DNA from: Paraburkholderia ferrariae NBRC 106233
Lineage (GTDB): Bacteria > Pseudomonadota > Gammaproteobacteria > Burkholderiales > Burkholderiaceae
Direction: 5' to 3'
DNA: 64,000 bases
NCBI RefSeq assembly: GCF_000685035.1
Contig: NZ_BAYB01000002.1
Coordinates: 434,001 to 498,000 of the forward strand
Positions 1 through 9,324 of the stretch are shown here, piece by piece (the first letter of the stretch is position 1; each line of letters begins with the position of its first letter). The notes beneath the pieces were generated by a model. The model had not been told where the DNA came from. It searched no databases and saw only the letters and a list, made by a program, of their open reading frames with translations. Position numbers and translations under genes: made by a program.

Positions 1-1235
1 TGCATCAGTCGGTGGCCGATGCCGTCGTGCCGACCCTTTCCATTGCGGACAATCTGCTGCTGGAGCAGCTATGCGGCGAGGGCGCGCCGTGGTGGACGCC
101 GCGCGCGGCGCGGCGCACCCGGGCACGCGCGCTGGCTGGGCGCGTGGGCCTCGATGCCGATCTCGACGCGCCGCTCGGTTCGCTTTCGCTCGCGGGGCAG
201 CAGCGCGTGGCCATCGCGCGCGCCCTGGCGACGCGGCCCCGCCTGCTGATCCTCGACGAGCCCACCGCCAGTCTCTCCGCGGCCGAGGCCGGGCGGCTCT
301 ATGAACTCGTCGATGCCCTGCGTGCGGAGGGCGTGGCCGTGCTGCTCGTTTCGCACCGGCTGGCCGATTTGCGCAGACTCGCCACGCGGGTGACGGTGGT
401 GCGCGACGGCCGCATCGTGGCGGAAGAGGATGCGCCTGTCGATTTCGATGCGGCGCTGGAGAAGATGATCGGCCGGCCCCTCGCGGCGGCGCATGCAGTA
501 CGCAAGCCAGCATCGGAGACACGCTCGAGAGCCGCGCTGAGTCTGCGCGGGTTGCGCCTCACTGCGCACAGCGAGGCGTTCGATCTCGACATCGACGAGG
601 GCGAGATCGTGGCGATCGCCGGCCCCGTGGGGGCCGGAAAGTCGCGGCTCGCACGCGTGATCTTCGGCGCGGAGCGTGCCGCTGCAGGCGCGATGTCTCT
701 CTACGGCTACCCGTGGCAGCCGCGCGGGCCGGGCGAGGCCATTCGCGCCGGCGTGTTCTTCGCCGGCGAGGACCGCTGGCGCAGCTCGCTCTTTCCCGAG
801 TCCGTGCCGTTTGCCTCGATTGCCGGCACGATCAGCTTCCCATTTCTGGCGCGCTGGGGGCGCACTGCGCTGTTGCCGCGCGGGCGCGAAGCGGCTGCCG
901 CGCACGCGGCCATCGAGCGGTTCGGCATTCGCTGCGAGGGCCCGAACGACCGGCTCACCCGGCTTTCCGGCGGCAACCAGCAGAAGGTGCTGCTCGCGCG
1001 CTGGCATGCCGAGCCCGCTCGCGTGCTGCTGCTCGACGAGCCTTTCCAGGGCGTGGATGCCGGCGCGCGCGCCGATATCGCAGCCACGCTGCGCCGCGAA
1101 GCGGCCGGTCGCGCCACGCTTGTTTTCGTGAGCGATCTGGAAGAAGCCCATGAAGTTGCCGACCGCATCGTGCATTTCGATCGCGGCTCCCTTGAAGCTG
1201 CCCACGCGGCGCCGTCCTTTTCCGCCACTGCATGA
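1..1235 (+). CDS. Sugar-type ABC transporter ATP-binding protein (5' partial)
   Basis: Tandem-domain ABC ATPase of the RbsA/XylG/MglA type, energising import of a monosaccharide-like solute at the inner membrane. The reading frame is open to the first base, so the start and the first Walker A motif lie outside the window. The remains of domain 1 show the signature LSLAGQQ and Walker B LLILDEP. Domain 2 has a Walker A-like GPVGAGKS, signature LSGGNQQK and Walker B LLLDEP. The divergent second Walker A is usual for this family. The stop overlaps the start of the permease gene (ATGA), indicating translational coupling. The substrate cannot be read from sequence; the SfnB-like gene downstream hints at a sulfur-containing compound. 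Confidence 0.93.
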   Translation, partial: HQSVADAVVPTLSIADNLLLEQLCGEGAPWWTPRAARRTRARALAGRVGLDADLDAPLGSLSLAGQQRVAIARALATRPRLLILDEPTASLSAAEAGRLYELVDALRAEGVAVLLVSHRLADLRRLATRVTVVRDGRIVAEEDAPVDFDAALEKMIGRPLAAAHAVRKPASETRSRAALSLRGLRLTAHSEAFDLDIDEGEIVAIAGPVGAGKSRLARVIFGAERAAAGAMSLYGYPWQPRGPGEAIRAGVFFAGEDRWRSSLFPESVPFASIAGTISFPFLARWGRTALLPRGREAAAAHAAIERFGIRCEGPNDRLTRLSGGNQQKVLLARWHAEPARVLLLDEPFQGVDAGARADIAATLRREAAGRATLVFVSDLEEAHEVADRIVHFDRGSLEAAHAAPSFSATA

Positions 1236-2293
1236 TGCGATCCGCCTCCACCACGCTCACGCCCGAAGACACTCCGGCACGCGGTTTCGTTGCGCGACGC
1301 CGCGACAGCCTGCTCGCGCTGCTCGAACGCGGCGGTCTGCTATTCGTCCTCGCCGCGCTGATCGTGGTATTCGCCGTGCGCGAGCCGGCGTTCCTCAACG
1401 TGGCCAACCTGTTCAGCATCCTGCAGGCCGTATCCATTGTTGCGCTGCTCGGGATCGGCGTGACCATCACGCTGGCGGCCGGCGGGTTCGATCTCTCGGT
1501 GGGCAGCATCGCTGCCTCCGCGCAGATGGCGGCGAGCTACGTGCTGGTGGTCTGGCACGGCGGTGCGTGGGGCGCCGTGGCGGCTTGCCTCGCACTGGGA
1601 ATCGCGGCGGGGCTCTTCAACGGTGTGCTGATTACACGCCTTCACGTGCCCGACCAGCTCGCGACGCTCGGCACGCTGTTCCTGCTCGCGGGTCTGCAAC
1701 TGATTCCCACGGGCGGCCGCTCGCTGGCCACCGGCACGATCCTGCCGGACGGCACCGAGGCGGACGGTACGTTTCCCGACGCTTTTCTCGCCTTTGGCCG
1801 CGCGCGCCTGCTCGATGTGATTCCCGCCCCGGTGCTCGTGCTGCTGGCGGTGACCGTGCTGGTTTCCATCGTGATGGCCGCCACGCGCTGGGGGCGCGTG
1901 ATCTACGCCATCGGCGGCAACGAAACGGCGGCGCGCCTGGCGGGCGCACCGGCCGCGCGCTACCGGATTGCGGCTTATGTGGCTTCGGGCGCCATCGCTT
2001 CGCTGGGCGGTCTGCTGATTGCAGCGCGCGTGGGGCGCGGCGATGTGAGCGCGGGGCATTCGCTGCTGCTGGACGCGGTGGCGGCGGCGCTGGTGGGCTA
2101 CGCGGTGTGGGGCGCGAAGCGCCCGAACGTGCCGGGCACGGTGATAGGCGCCGTATTCGTGGGCGTGCTGCTCAACGGGCTGACGATGCTCAATGCGCCG
2201 TACTACCTGCAGGACTTCATCAAAGGCGCGCTGCTGGTCGTAGCGCTGGCGTTCACGTTCAGCGTGGGGCGCCGGGCGGACGGGCGAGTGTGA
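1232..2293 (+). CDS. Sugar-type ABC transporter permease (RbsC-like)
   Basis: Inner-membrane permease of the BPD_transp_2 (RbsC/XylH) family, 353 residues. The N-terminal 25 residues are cytoplasmic and hydrophilic, followed by about eight to ten hydrophobic segments. The family core GVTITLAAGGFDLSVGS is present near residue 75, and the late loop motif IGGNETAARLAG near residue 228. It starts 4 bp inside the ATPase gene, so the two are coupled. It should pair with the truncated ATPase upstream and the periplasmic binding protein at 3631. The SfnB-like gene lies between permease and binding protein, so all four probably form one operon. Confidence 0.93.
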   Translation: MMRSASTTLTPEDTPARGFVARRRDSLLALLERGGLLFVLAALIVVFAVREPAFLNVANLFSILQAVSIVALLGIGVTITLAAGGFDLSVGSIAASAQMAASYVLVVWHGGAWGAVAACLALGIAAGLFNGVLITRLHVPDQLATLGTLFLLAGLQLIPTGGRSLATGTILPDGTEADGTFPDAFLAFGRARLLDVIPAPVLVLLAVTVLVSIVMAATRWGRVIYAIGGNETAARLAGAPAARYRIAAYVASGAIASLGGLLIAARVGRGDVSAGHSLLLDAVAAALVGYAVWGAKRPNVPGTVIGAVFVGVLLNGLTMLNAPYYLQDFIKGALLVVALAFTFSVGRRADGRV

Positions 2294-2365
2294 GCGTGCA
2301 GGAGGCCGCATCCGTCGTCATTGAAAAGTAAGGAAACCTGAATTTAACCGGGCTGGAGAGAAGAC

Positions 2366-3604
2366 ATGGCAGAGATACTGGAAAGCATCGAAACGCCCGA
2401 CGGCGGGGGCGCCTCGGAAGCCGTGCGGGTGATCGCAACGGACGACGAGGCGATTGCCGTTGCGCAGGCGCTGGCTGCACGGCTGGCCGAAGGCGCCGCG
2501 GCGCGCGACAGCGAGCGGCGGCTGCCGCACGAGGAAATCGAATGGTTCTCGCAGTCGGGGCTGTGGGGCATCACGGTGCCGAAGGCTTATGGCGGCGCGG
2601 GGGTTTCGTTCGTCACGCTCACCGAGGTCGTCAAGCTGATTGCCGCCGCCGACCCGTCGCTCGGGCAATTGCCGCAGAATCACTTCGGTCTTGTCGATGT
2701 GATCGCGCTGACCGGCACCGAGGAGCAAAAGCGCTACCTCTTTGCGCAGGTTCTGGCGGGCAAGCGCTTTGGCAACGGCTTTTCAGAAAAGGGCACGAAA
2801 CATGTGCTGGATCTGAAGACGCGCGTGCGTCGTGACGGCGATCACTACGTGGTGGACGGCACCAAGTTCTATTCGACCGGGGCGCTGTTTGCGCATTTCG
2901 TCCCGGTGCTGGGTCTCGACGAAGATCGCCGCGGCTGGCTGGCCTATATTCCGCAGGGCACCGAGGGGCTGGCAGTGGTGGACGACTGGTCGGGCTTCGG
3001 CCAGCGCACCACGGCAAGCGGAACGGTGACGCTCGCTAACGTGCGCGTACCGGCTTCGCTCGTGCTGCCCGCGCATCGCGTCTCCGAATTGCCGACGCTG
3101 AACGGTCCCGTCTCGCAGATCATCCAGGCCGCCATCGACGCGGGCATTGCGCGCGCGGCGATCGAAGACACGCTGGCGTTCGTGCGCACGCGTTCGCGTC
3201 CGTGGGTGGACAGCGGCGTCGAGCGCGCGAGCGAAGATCCGCTGACCGTGCGCGAAATCGGCCATCTGCACATTCAACTGCATGCGGCGGAAGCGCTGCT
3301 CGAGCGGGCGGCGCGCGTGCTCGACGAGATTGCCGCGAAGGGCGCCACAACGGAAGACGACGTCGCACGTGCCTCGGTTGCCGTAGGCGAGGCGAAGGTG
3401 CTCACGACCGAAGCCGCGCTGCTGGCCGGCGAAAAACTGTTCGAACTCGCGGGCACGCAATCGACGCTGGCCGCGCACAACCTCGACCGCCACTGGCGCA
3501 ACGCGCGCACGCACACGCTGCACGATCCGGTGCGCTGGAAATACCACCTCGTCGGCAACTACTACCTCAACGGCGTCAAGCCGGCGCGTCACGCCTGGAA
3601 CTAG
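2366..3604 (+). CDS. SfnB-type sulfur-acquisition oxidoreductase (acyl-CoA dehydrogenase fold)
   Basis: A 412-residue acyl-CoA-dehydrogenase-fold flavoprotein resembling SfnB, the family found in sulfone/sulfonate desulfurisation gene sets. The N-terminal helical domain covers roughly residues 20-130, a beta domain 130-240 (FSEKGTKH, GTKFYSTGA), and the C-terminal helical domain the rest, ending RWKYHLVGNYYLNG. The usual acyl-CoA dehydrogenase catalytic Glu is not evident, as in the DszC/SfnB-like monooxygenase branch, which uses reduced flavin rather than oxidising acyl-CoA. An AGAGAAG ribosome-binding site precedes the ATG. Its place inside an ABC importer operon suggests that it processes the imported compound. 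The exact substrate is unknown. Confidence 0.82.
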   Translation: MAEILESIETPDGGGASEAVRVIATDDEAIAVAQALAARLAEGAAARDSERRLPHEEIEWFSQSGLWGITVPKAYGGAGVSFVTLTEVVKLIAAADPSLGQLPQNHFGLVDVIALTGTEEQKRYLFAQVLAGKRFGNGFSEKGTKHVLDLKTRVRRDGDHYVVDGTKFYSTGALFAHFVPVLGLDEDRRGWLAYIPQGTEGLAVVDDWSGFGQRTTASGTVTLANVRVPASLVLPAHRVSELPTLNGPVSQIIQAAIDAGIARAAIEDTLAFVRTRSRPWVDSGVERASEDPLTVREIGHLHIQLHAAEALLERAARVLDEIAAKGATTEDDVARASVAVGEAKVLTTEAALLAGEKLFELAGTQSTLAAHNLDRHWRNARTHTLHDPVRWKYHLVGNYYLNGVKPARHAWN

Positions 3605-3630
3605 GCACGCGACAACCTTACGGGAGACCC

Positions 3631-4707
3631 ATGAAGATATCGGCTCAGAGGATGAAGCGAGGTGGCACACGCCTCGCGCTGGGGGCATTCGCGCTGGCGG
3701 CGGCTGCCGTGTTCGGCATGCCGGCGGCGCACGCAGTTTCGCTGCAAGGTGCGCCCGCGCCGTTCAACAAGGGCGGCGTGAAGATCGCGCTCGTCAATTA
3801 TCTTTCGGAAGGCGACTTCTTCCAGGCTTACGAGGCGGGGGCGCAGAAGCAGGCGAAGGCACTGGGGATCGACCTGCGCATCTACGAAGGCCGCCAGGAC
3901 GCGGCCGAAGAGCGCGACCAGATCCAGCAGGCAATCAATCTGGGCGTGGCGGCGATCATCGTCAATCACGGCTTGCCCGAGTCGTTGAAGGACGTGGTGC
4001 AGCAGGCGCTGGACAAGGGCATCAAGGTCGTGGCGTTCGACGTCGATCTCGCGAACCCGAAGGTGCCGCAGATCGAGCAGAGCGATCGGGACCTCGCCAC
4101 GCTGCTCCTCGGGCAGGCGGTGAAGGACAACGGCGCCGCGTTTTCGGCGGGCTACGTGTACGTGGCGGGCTTCGCGCCGCTCGACCGGCGGGATGCCGTG
4201 TGGCAGTCGTTCAAGCACGATCATCCGGGCGTGCAGGAGAAGGCGCGCTGGGGCACGGTGGACAATCCGATTGCGCAGTCCGTGGCCAATCAGGCTGCCG
4301 CGGCCTACCGCGCGCATCCCGACATTCGCGTGGTGATCGCGCCGTACGACGAGTTCGCGCGCGGCGCCAACCTCGCAGCCGACGAAGCGAATCTCGGCGG
4401 CAAGCTGCGCATCTACAGCGCCGATATCTCGACGGCCGATATCGAAGCCATACGCGCGCCGAACAGCGCGTGGGTGGCCACGGCGGCAACCAACCCGGCC
4501 GTGGTGGGCGCCGTCTCGGTGCGTGCCGCCGCGCTCGAAGTGGCGGGGCAGCCGCTCGATCATCATATCGTCGTGAAGCCGACGCTCGTGACGCGCGACG
4601 ACCTCGTGAAGAACGACATCCGCACGATTGCGGACCTCGGCGCGAAATTCCCGGCGTTCCGGTCGAGCGACGCGGCAACGGCTGCGTGGATTCCGGTCGA
4701 TCAATGA
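3631..4707 (+). CDS. Sugar-type ABC transporter periplasmic substrate-binding protein
   Basis: Periplasmic binding protein of the Peripla_BP_4 (RbsB-like) family, 358 residues. The start was set at 3631, after a GGGAGA ribosome-binding site, because it yields a clean Sec signal peptide ending AAHA near residue 32; an upstream extension is in frame but only reads through the end of the SfnB-like gene. The mature part begins KIALVNYLSEGDFFQAYEAG and has the two-lobe pattern typical of the family (IIVNHG, VVAFDVDL, VIAPYDEFARGA). It follows the SfnB-like gene by 26 bp and completes the ATPase-permease-binding protein set. Confidence 0.9.
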   Translation: MKISAQRMKRGGTRLALGAFALAAAAVFGMPAAHAVSLQGAPAPFNKGGVKIALVNYLSEGDFFQAYEAGAQKQAKALGIDLRIYEGRQDAAEERDQIQQAINLGVAAIIVNHGLPESLKDVVQQALDKGIKVVAFDVDLANPKVPQIEQSDRDLATLLLGQAVKDNGAAFSAGYVYVAGFAPLDRRDAVWQSFKHDHPGVQEKARWGTVDNPIAQSVANQAAAAYRAHPDIRVVIAPYDEFARGANLAADEANLGGKLRIYSADISTADIEAIRAPNSAWVATAATNPAVVGAVSVRAAALEVAGQPLDHHIVVKPTLVTRDDLVKNDIRTIADLGAKFPAFRSSDAATAAWIPVDQ

Positions 4708-4780
4708 ACCGGCGGGCTTGTGGCGCGTGCGTCGCAAGCCGATAAATCTGCTGCGCCGATAAGTTTGTGCGAATCCGTTA

Positions 4781-4810
4781 TTGGAGCGCCGCGCCGAGGC
4801 TTCCTATACT
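4781..4810 (+). promoter_or_regulatory. Candidate sigma-70 promoter for the amino-acid-type ABC genes
   Basis: TTGGAG at 4781-4786 and TATACT at 4805-4810 are separated by 18 bp. They lie about 75 bp before the ATG at 4884, in the 176-bp gap after the sugar-type binding protein. This suggests that the second transporter is a separate transcription unit. The call rests on consensus match only. Confidence 0.45.
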
Positions 4811-4883
4811 CGGCCTTCTAGCGGTTTCCCCGGCAACCGCGGTGCCGGGCTCCCTTAACCACACCGACTGCACAAACCACACA

Positions 4884-5696
4884 ATGAAGATCCGTACGCT
4901 CGCTGCCTGGCTCGTTGTACTAACGGCCACGTTCTCCACGCTCGCACACGCCGACCGCCTCGACGACATCAAGAAGGCCGGCGTGCTGCGTGTGGCCACC
5001 TTCGACAGCAATCCGCCGTTCGGTTTCGTCGATCCGGCGAACAATCACATTGTCGGGCTCGACGTGGACTACGCCCAGGCGCTGGCCGACAAACTGGGCG
5101 TGAAGCTGGAACTGCAGCCCACGAACCCCGCCAACCGCATTCCCTTCCTGCTTTCGCACAAGGTCGATCTGGTGCTCGCGAACTTCACGATCACCGACGA
5201 GCGCGCGAAGCAGGTCGATTTCAGCATTCCTTACTTCTCGTCGGGCCAGCAGTTTCTGGCGAAGAAGGGCGTGCTGAAGTCGCCGGACCAGATCAACAGC
5301 CTGCGCATTGGCGTGGACAAGGGCACCACGAACGAAATTGCGGTGCGCGAGAAGTTCCCGCAGGCTACGCTCGTGGCCTATGACGATACGCCGTTCGCGT
5401 TCGCCGCGCTGCGCGCGGGCAACGTGCAGGCGATCACGCAGGACGGCCCGAAGCTCGTGGGCCTGCTCGCCAACGTTCCGGACAAGCAGAACTACGAGAT
5501 CCCGCCTTTCGCCATCACGAACGACTACATGGGCGTGGGGATTCCCAAGGGCGAGCCGCGGCTGGTGGCGTTCGTGAACGACACGCTGCGCGGACTCGAA
5601 GCGAACGGCACGGCGGCCACGATCTACAACCGCTGGTTCGGTCCGAATACGAAGACACCGCTGCCGCGCCTCTTCAAGATCGGCGACAAGGTCTGA
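4884..5696 (+). CDS. Amino-acid-type ABC transporter substrate-binding protein
   Basis: Periplasmic SBP_bac_3 family protein, 270 residues. ATG 4884 was chosen because it gives a signal peptide (KIRTLAAWLVVLTATFSTLAHA) and a mature start DRLDDIKKAGVLRVATF, a typical family opening; an in-frame upstream start at 4767 would add 39 unlikely residues. Family landmarks include PPFGFVD, GLDVDYAQALADKLG, FTITDERAKQVDFS and GVDKGTTNE. It is followed by two permease genes. Ligands of this family are amino acids or opines; given the neighbouring SfnB-like gene, a sulfur amino acid is possible but unproven. Confidence 0.92.
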   Translation: MKIRTLAAWLVVLTATFSTLAHADRLDDIKKAGVLRVATFDSNPPFGFVDPANNHIVGLDVDYAQALADKLGVKLELQPTNPANRIPFLLSHKVDLVLANFTITDERAKQVDFSIPYFSSGQQFLAKKGVLKSPDQINSLRIGVDKGTTNEIAVREKFPQATLVAYDDTPFAFAALRAGNVQAITQDGPKLVGLLANVPDKQNYEIPPFAITNDYMGVGIPKGEPRLVAFVNDTLRGLEANGTAATIYNRWFGPNTKTPLPRLFKIGDKV

Positions 5697-5730
5697 TGCC
5701 GGTTCTTTCTTCGTACTGCGCGCTGCGAGC

Positions 5731-6474
5731 ATGATCCACGCATTGTCCATTTTTCCGCTTGCGCCACGCTATCTGCTGTGGCTTTGGCAGGGATTCGGCG
5801 TGACCGTGGGCGTCTCGCTCTGCGCGGGGTTTGCCGCAACGCTGGGCGGCATCGTGCTCGCGCTGGCCCGTCAGGGGAGGGTGCGCGCATTGCGCGCGGC
5901 GGGCAACGCCTGGGTCACCGCATTCCGCAACACGCCTTTGCTCGTGCAGTTATTGTTCTGGTACTTCGGCGCGGCTACGCTGCTGCCCGATGCGCTGATG
6001 CAATGGCTGAACACGCCGCATGCGTTGTCGACGCCGTTCGGCTCGCTGCGCTGGCCCTCGTTCGAGTTCGTGGCCGCATGGCTTGGGCTGACGTGCTACA
6101 CGTCCGCCTTCATCGCGGGCGAGTTCGAGGCCGGCATTGCGGGCGTGCGGGTGGGCCAGCGCGACGCTGCCGCCGCACTCGGGCTGACACCGTGGCAGAG
6201 CTTTCGCTACATCGTCTTGCCACAGGCGGTGCGGATTGCCCTGCCGCCGTTGTTCGGGCAGTACATGAACCTCGTCAAGAACTCTTCGCTGGCCATGGCT
6301 ATCGGACTTGCTGAGTTATCCTATGCTTCTCGCCAGGTGGAAACCGAAACTTTCCAGACCTTCGCCTCGTTCGGCATTGCCACCGTGCTTTACGTCGGCA
6401 CCATCGCCTTGATCGAGGCCGTGCTGCAAGGCTGGCTGCATGCGCGCGCGGGCGTGGCGGGAGCGCGGCGATGA
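5731..6474 (+). CDS. Amino-acid ABC transporter permease (HisMQ/GlnP family)
   Basis: Inner-membrane permease, 247 residues, with about five hydrophobic segments. The family EAA-type loop reads GVRVGQRDAAAALGLTPWQ near residues 135-155, followed by VLPQAVRIALPPLFGQ. This loop docks on the ATPase. The gene starts 34 bp after the binding-protein gene and its end overlaps the next permease gene by 4 bp (ATGA). It should form a heterodimeric channel with the downstream product. Confidence 0.93.
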   Translation: MIHALSIFPLAPRYLLWLWQGFGVTVGVSLCAGFAATLGGIVLALARQGRVRALRAAGNAWVTAFRNTPLLVQLLFWYFGAATLLPDALMQWLNTPHALSTPFGSLRWPSFEFVAAWLGLTCYTSAFIAGEFEAGIAGVRVGQRDAAAALGLTPWQSFRYIVLPQAVRIALPPLFGQYMNLVKNSSLAMAIGLAELSYASRQVETETFQTFASFGIATVLYVGTIALIEAVLQGWLHARAGVAGARR

Positions 6475-7187
6475 TGCCCTGGAACGTGTTCGTGGCGAAT
6501 TTACCGTATCTGCTCGTCGGTGCGTTTCCGCAAGGGCCACTTGGTGGCGCTGCGCTGACGCTCGTGCTGGCCGCCACCTCGGCTGTGGCCTCGGCGGTAC
6601 TCGGGCTCGTGCTCGGTATCGCGTTGGCCATGGCGGGGCGCGTGACGCGCGTCGCGCTTCTCGTCGTGATCGGCTTCTTTCGCGCGATTCCCGTGCTGAT
6701 GCTGATTTTCTGGACCTACTTCCTCCTGCCGGTCCTCTTTCACGTCGATGTGCCGGGGCTCCTCTCGGTGGTTTGCGCGCTCTCTCTGATCGGCGGCGCT
6801 TACCTAGCGCATTCGGTTCATGCGGGTATCGTGGCGGTAGGGGAGGCACAGTGGCAGGCGGGCCTTTCGCTCGGCCTCACGCGCTTCGCGGCCCTGCGCT
6901 ATGTAGTCTTGCCGCAGGCCGTGCGCATCATGGCGCCGTCGTTCGTCAATCAGTGGGTGTCGCTCGTGAAGGACACGTCGCTGGCCTATATCGTGGGCGT
7001 GGGCGAGTTGTCGTTCGTCGCTACGCAGGTGAACAACTGGCTCATGGTCTACCCCATGCCCATTTTTCTCTTCGTGGCAGCGCTCTATCTCGTGATGTGC
7101 ACGGCGCTCGACCGGGCTGCGATTGCATGGCTCGTACGCCGGCGCCGCGTGCCTGGCGCGCGTTTCGGCGTCGCGGCGGCGAATTGA
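6471..7187 (+). CDS. Amino-acid ABC transporter permease (HisMQ/GlnP family), second subunit
   Basis: A 238-residue inner-membrane permease paired with the preceding gene. The EAA-type loop AVGEAQWQAGLSLGLTRFAA and the following YVVLPQAVRIMAPSFVNQW are intact. The start is coupled to the upstream stop (ATGA). No ATPase gene follows: the next gene, after a 437-bp gap, is a chemoreceptor. The transporter must therefore borrow an ATPase encoded elsewhere. Confidence 0.93.
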   Translation: MMPWNVFVANLPYLLVGAFPQGPLGGAALTLVLAATSAVASAVLGLVLGIALAMAGRVTRVALLVVIGFFRAIPVLMLIFWTYFLLPVLFHVDVPGLLSVVCALSLIGGAYLAHSVHAGIVAVGEAQWQAGLSLGLTRFAALRYVVLPQAVRIMAPSFVNQWVSLVKDTSLAYIVGVGELSFVATQVNNWLMVYPMPIFLFVAALYLVMCTALDRAAIAWLVRRRRVPGARFGVAAAN

Positions 7188-7624
7188 AGCGAGTCCTGCA
7201 AAAGAGGGCGACGCCGATTTAACGACTAAAAACCTGAAAAATACAGTAGTTTTCACTGCCGGACCTGCTCTAGCATAGCCCGCACAACCATGAGCGCGGC
7301 GTCGCCAGACGACATGCCGCCTTCGACCTCGGGGCAATGATGAGAACCGGCGCAGCCAGCAGGCCGTACGCGATACCGAAGACCACCAGAACCGTCGTGC
7401 GCGCGAGGCGAGCCGCGCACGCTGTGCCGTTCATCGCGCTATCTGCCGCGCCGCTTGCCGCCCGCACCGGGCCGCACGCCTGATCCACGGTATTTCCTGC
7501 GTTTTCCCTTATATGCCTCGCGGGGCGTGCCCGAACTCGCGCGCGTAATCGCCGGGGCGGATAGCTGCCGTTCAATGACTCTGGCGGGCGTCGCCGTACC
7601 GCCGAGGCCACTCTCGTGATCATC
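7188..7624. other. Intergenic gap, no convincing gene
   Basis: This 437-bp gap lies between the ABC permease and the chemoreceptor. An AT-richer patch (7220-7260) directly follows the permease. A minus-strand frame across 7270-7626 contains a hydrophobic stretch but has low-complexity Arg/Ala composition and no recognisable family, so it is not called. I see no clear promoter, terminator or RNA here. Confidence 0.5.
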
Positions 7625-9253
7625 ATGGCTCAAACTCGCGTTACCACCCGGCTCGCATCAGGCTTCGGCATAGTGCTGGCCATGCTCGTTGCTCTTTCCG
7701 TGGTCGGCATGGCCGGCATGACGGCCATCCGCGCCAGGCTCGACGAAATCGTGCTGGTTCACGACGCCGAAACGATGCGCGCGACCAATCTGCGGGACGC
7801 CGTGAGCGGCATTTCCATCGCGATCCGCAACATGGCGCTGATGACCAACGACAGCGAGGTGAGCGCCGAACAGGCGACCATCAAGGCGCAGGAAGCCGTC
7901 TATGCGGAGAACTACCGCGAGCTCGGGCGTCTCTTCGATGCCTCGCTGCTCACCACCGACGAGGAGCGGCGCCTCTACGCCGCGTTGCGCCAGGAGGAGG
8001 CCGAGACCTTGCCGCTCGTGGAGAAGGAAGCGATGAACTGGGCGCTCGCCAACGATCAGGATGCCGCCGTCAAGATCCTGGTGAACGAAGTGCGGCCCAA
8101 GCAGGTGGCATGGCTTTCCACGCTCGACCAACTGGTGGCGCTCGAACAGGGGCGTGCGCGAGACGCGGCGGATGCGGCGGCGCGCACCTGGTCGCGCCTT
8201 GCCGCGTTGACCGTGGCTGCCGTGATTGCCGCGCTGTGCGTGGGGATTGCGGCGGCCGTTGTCATCACGCGCAGCATCCTGCGCCAGCTCGGCGCCGACC
8301 CCGGCGAGGCGCAGCGCCTGGCCGGCGAGATCGCGGGCGGCAATCTGGCGCTGGCCGTCAGACTGCGCCCGGGCGACGACAGCAGTTTGATGGCTTCGCT
8401 CGAATCGATGCGCCGGCAACTGATGTCGATGGTTGCGCAGATCAAGACCTCGGCGGAATCGATCGCCGTGCGCGCGGGCGAGATTGCCGCCGGCAATATG
8501 GATCTTTCGCAGCGTACCGAAGAGCAGGCCGCTTCGCTGCAACAGGCGGCCGCGAGCATGGCCGAATTGACAGGCGCCGTCGCGCAGAACTCCGACGATG
8601 CGACGCACGCGAGCAGCGTGGCCCGTGCCGCGTCCGATGCCGCTGCGCAAGGCGGCCAGGTGGTGGGGCGCGTGGTCTCCACGATGGAGGACATCGCGGG
8701 CAGCTCGACGCGCGTGGCCGAGATCATCGGCGTGATCGAGGGCATCGCGTTCCAGACCAATATCCTGGCGCTCAACGCCGCGGTGGAGGCGGCCCGTGCC
8801 GGAACGCAGGGCCGCGGCTTCGCGGTGGTGGCGAGCGAGGTGCGCACGCTGGCCCAGCGCACCGCGGACGCCGCGAAGGAAGTCAAGACTCTGGTGGGCG
8901 ATTCGGCGGGGCACGTGGAGGCGGGCTCTCGGCTCGTGGCCGATGCCGGTGCCAGCATTGCACAGCTTGTGCAGTCGGTGCACGAACTGACCGGCATCAT
9001 GGGCAAGATCGCGCTTGCTACAGCGGCTCAGAAGAGCGACATCGAGCAGGTCAATCGCGCAGTGGCCAATATGGATGAAGCGACCCAGCGCAATGCGTCG
9101 CTCGTCGAGCAGGTGGCCGCCGCCGCGCAGACGCTCGCGGGCGGGGCGAGCGGACTGCGCGAGTCGGTAGCCGTGTTTACGGTGGCTGGCATGCACGGCG
9201 ATGAGCCGGATGGCTTTGGCTTTACTGGAACACATCCGGCGTTGCCGGCATAG
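7625..9253 (+). CDS. Methyl-accepting chemotaxis protein
   Basis: Transmembrane chemoreceptor, 542 residues. ATG 7625 is preferred over an in-frame GTG nine bases upstream. TM1 lies at about residues 10-32, then a four-helix-bundle periplasmic sensor (about 33-190), TM2 at about 193-215, a HAMP domain to about 270, and the MA signalling domain to about 525. The conserved hairpin tip is intact ([14 protein letters not shown], then [15 protein letters not shown]) near residues 378-410, where CheA/CheW dock. No terminal CheR-binding pentapeptide is seen. It stands alone with no che genes nearby. The ligand is unknown. Confidence 0.95.
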   Translation: MAQTRVTTRLASGFGIVLAMLVALSVVGMAGMTAIRARLDEIVLVHDAETMRATNLRDAVSGISIAIRNMALMTNDSEVSAEQATIKAQEAVYAENYRELGRLFDASLLTTDEERRLYAALRQEEAETLPLVEKEAMNWALANDQDAAVKILVNEVRPKQVAWLSTLDQLVALEQGRARDAADAAARTWSRLAALTVAAVIAALCVGIAAAVVITRSILRQLGADPGEAQRLAGEIAGGNLALAVRLRPGDDSSLMASLESMRRQLMSMVAQIKTSAESIAVRAGEIAAGNMDLSQRTEEQAASLQQAAASMAELTGAVAQNSDDATHASSVARAASDAAAQGGQVVGRVVSTMEDIAGSSTRVAEIIGVIEGIAFQTNILALNAAVEAARAGTQGRGFAVVASEVRTLAQRTADAAKEVKTLVGDSAGHVEAGSRLVADAGASIAQLVQSVHELTGIMGKIALATAAQKSDIEQVNRAVANMDEATQRNASLVEQVAAAAQTLAGGASGLRESVAVFTVAGMHGDEPDGFGFTGTHPALPA

Positions 9254-9324
9254 CCATACGCCGTCTTTTGATTCGCATTACTGAATATAATCCAGCGATT
9301 TTGTCCTTCAAAATAGCGGGGCAT

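Noticed and set aside
7270..7626. Minus-strand 118-residue open frame in the gap before the chemoreceptor
   Set aside because: Arg/Ala-rich low complexity typical of antisense frames in GC-rich DNA, no ribosome-binding site and no recognisable family; one hydrophobic stretch is not enough.
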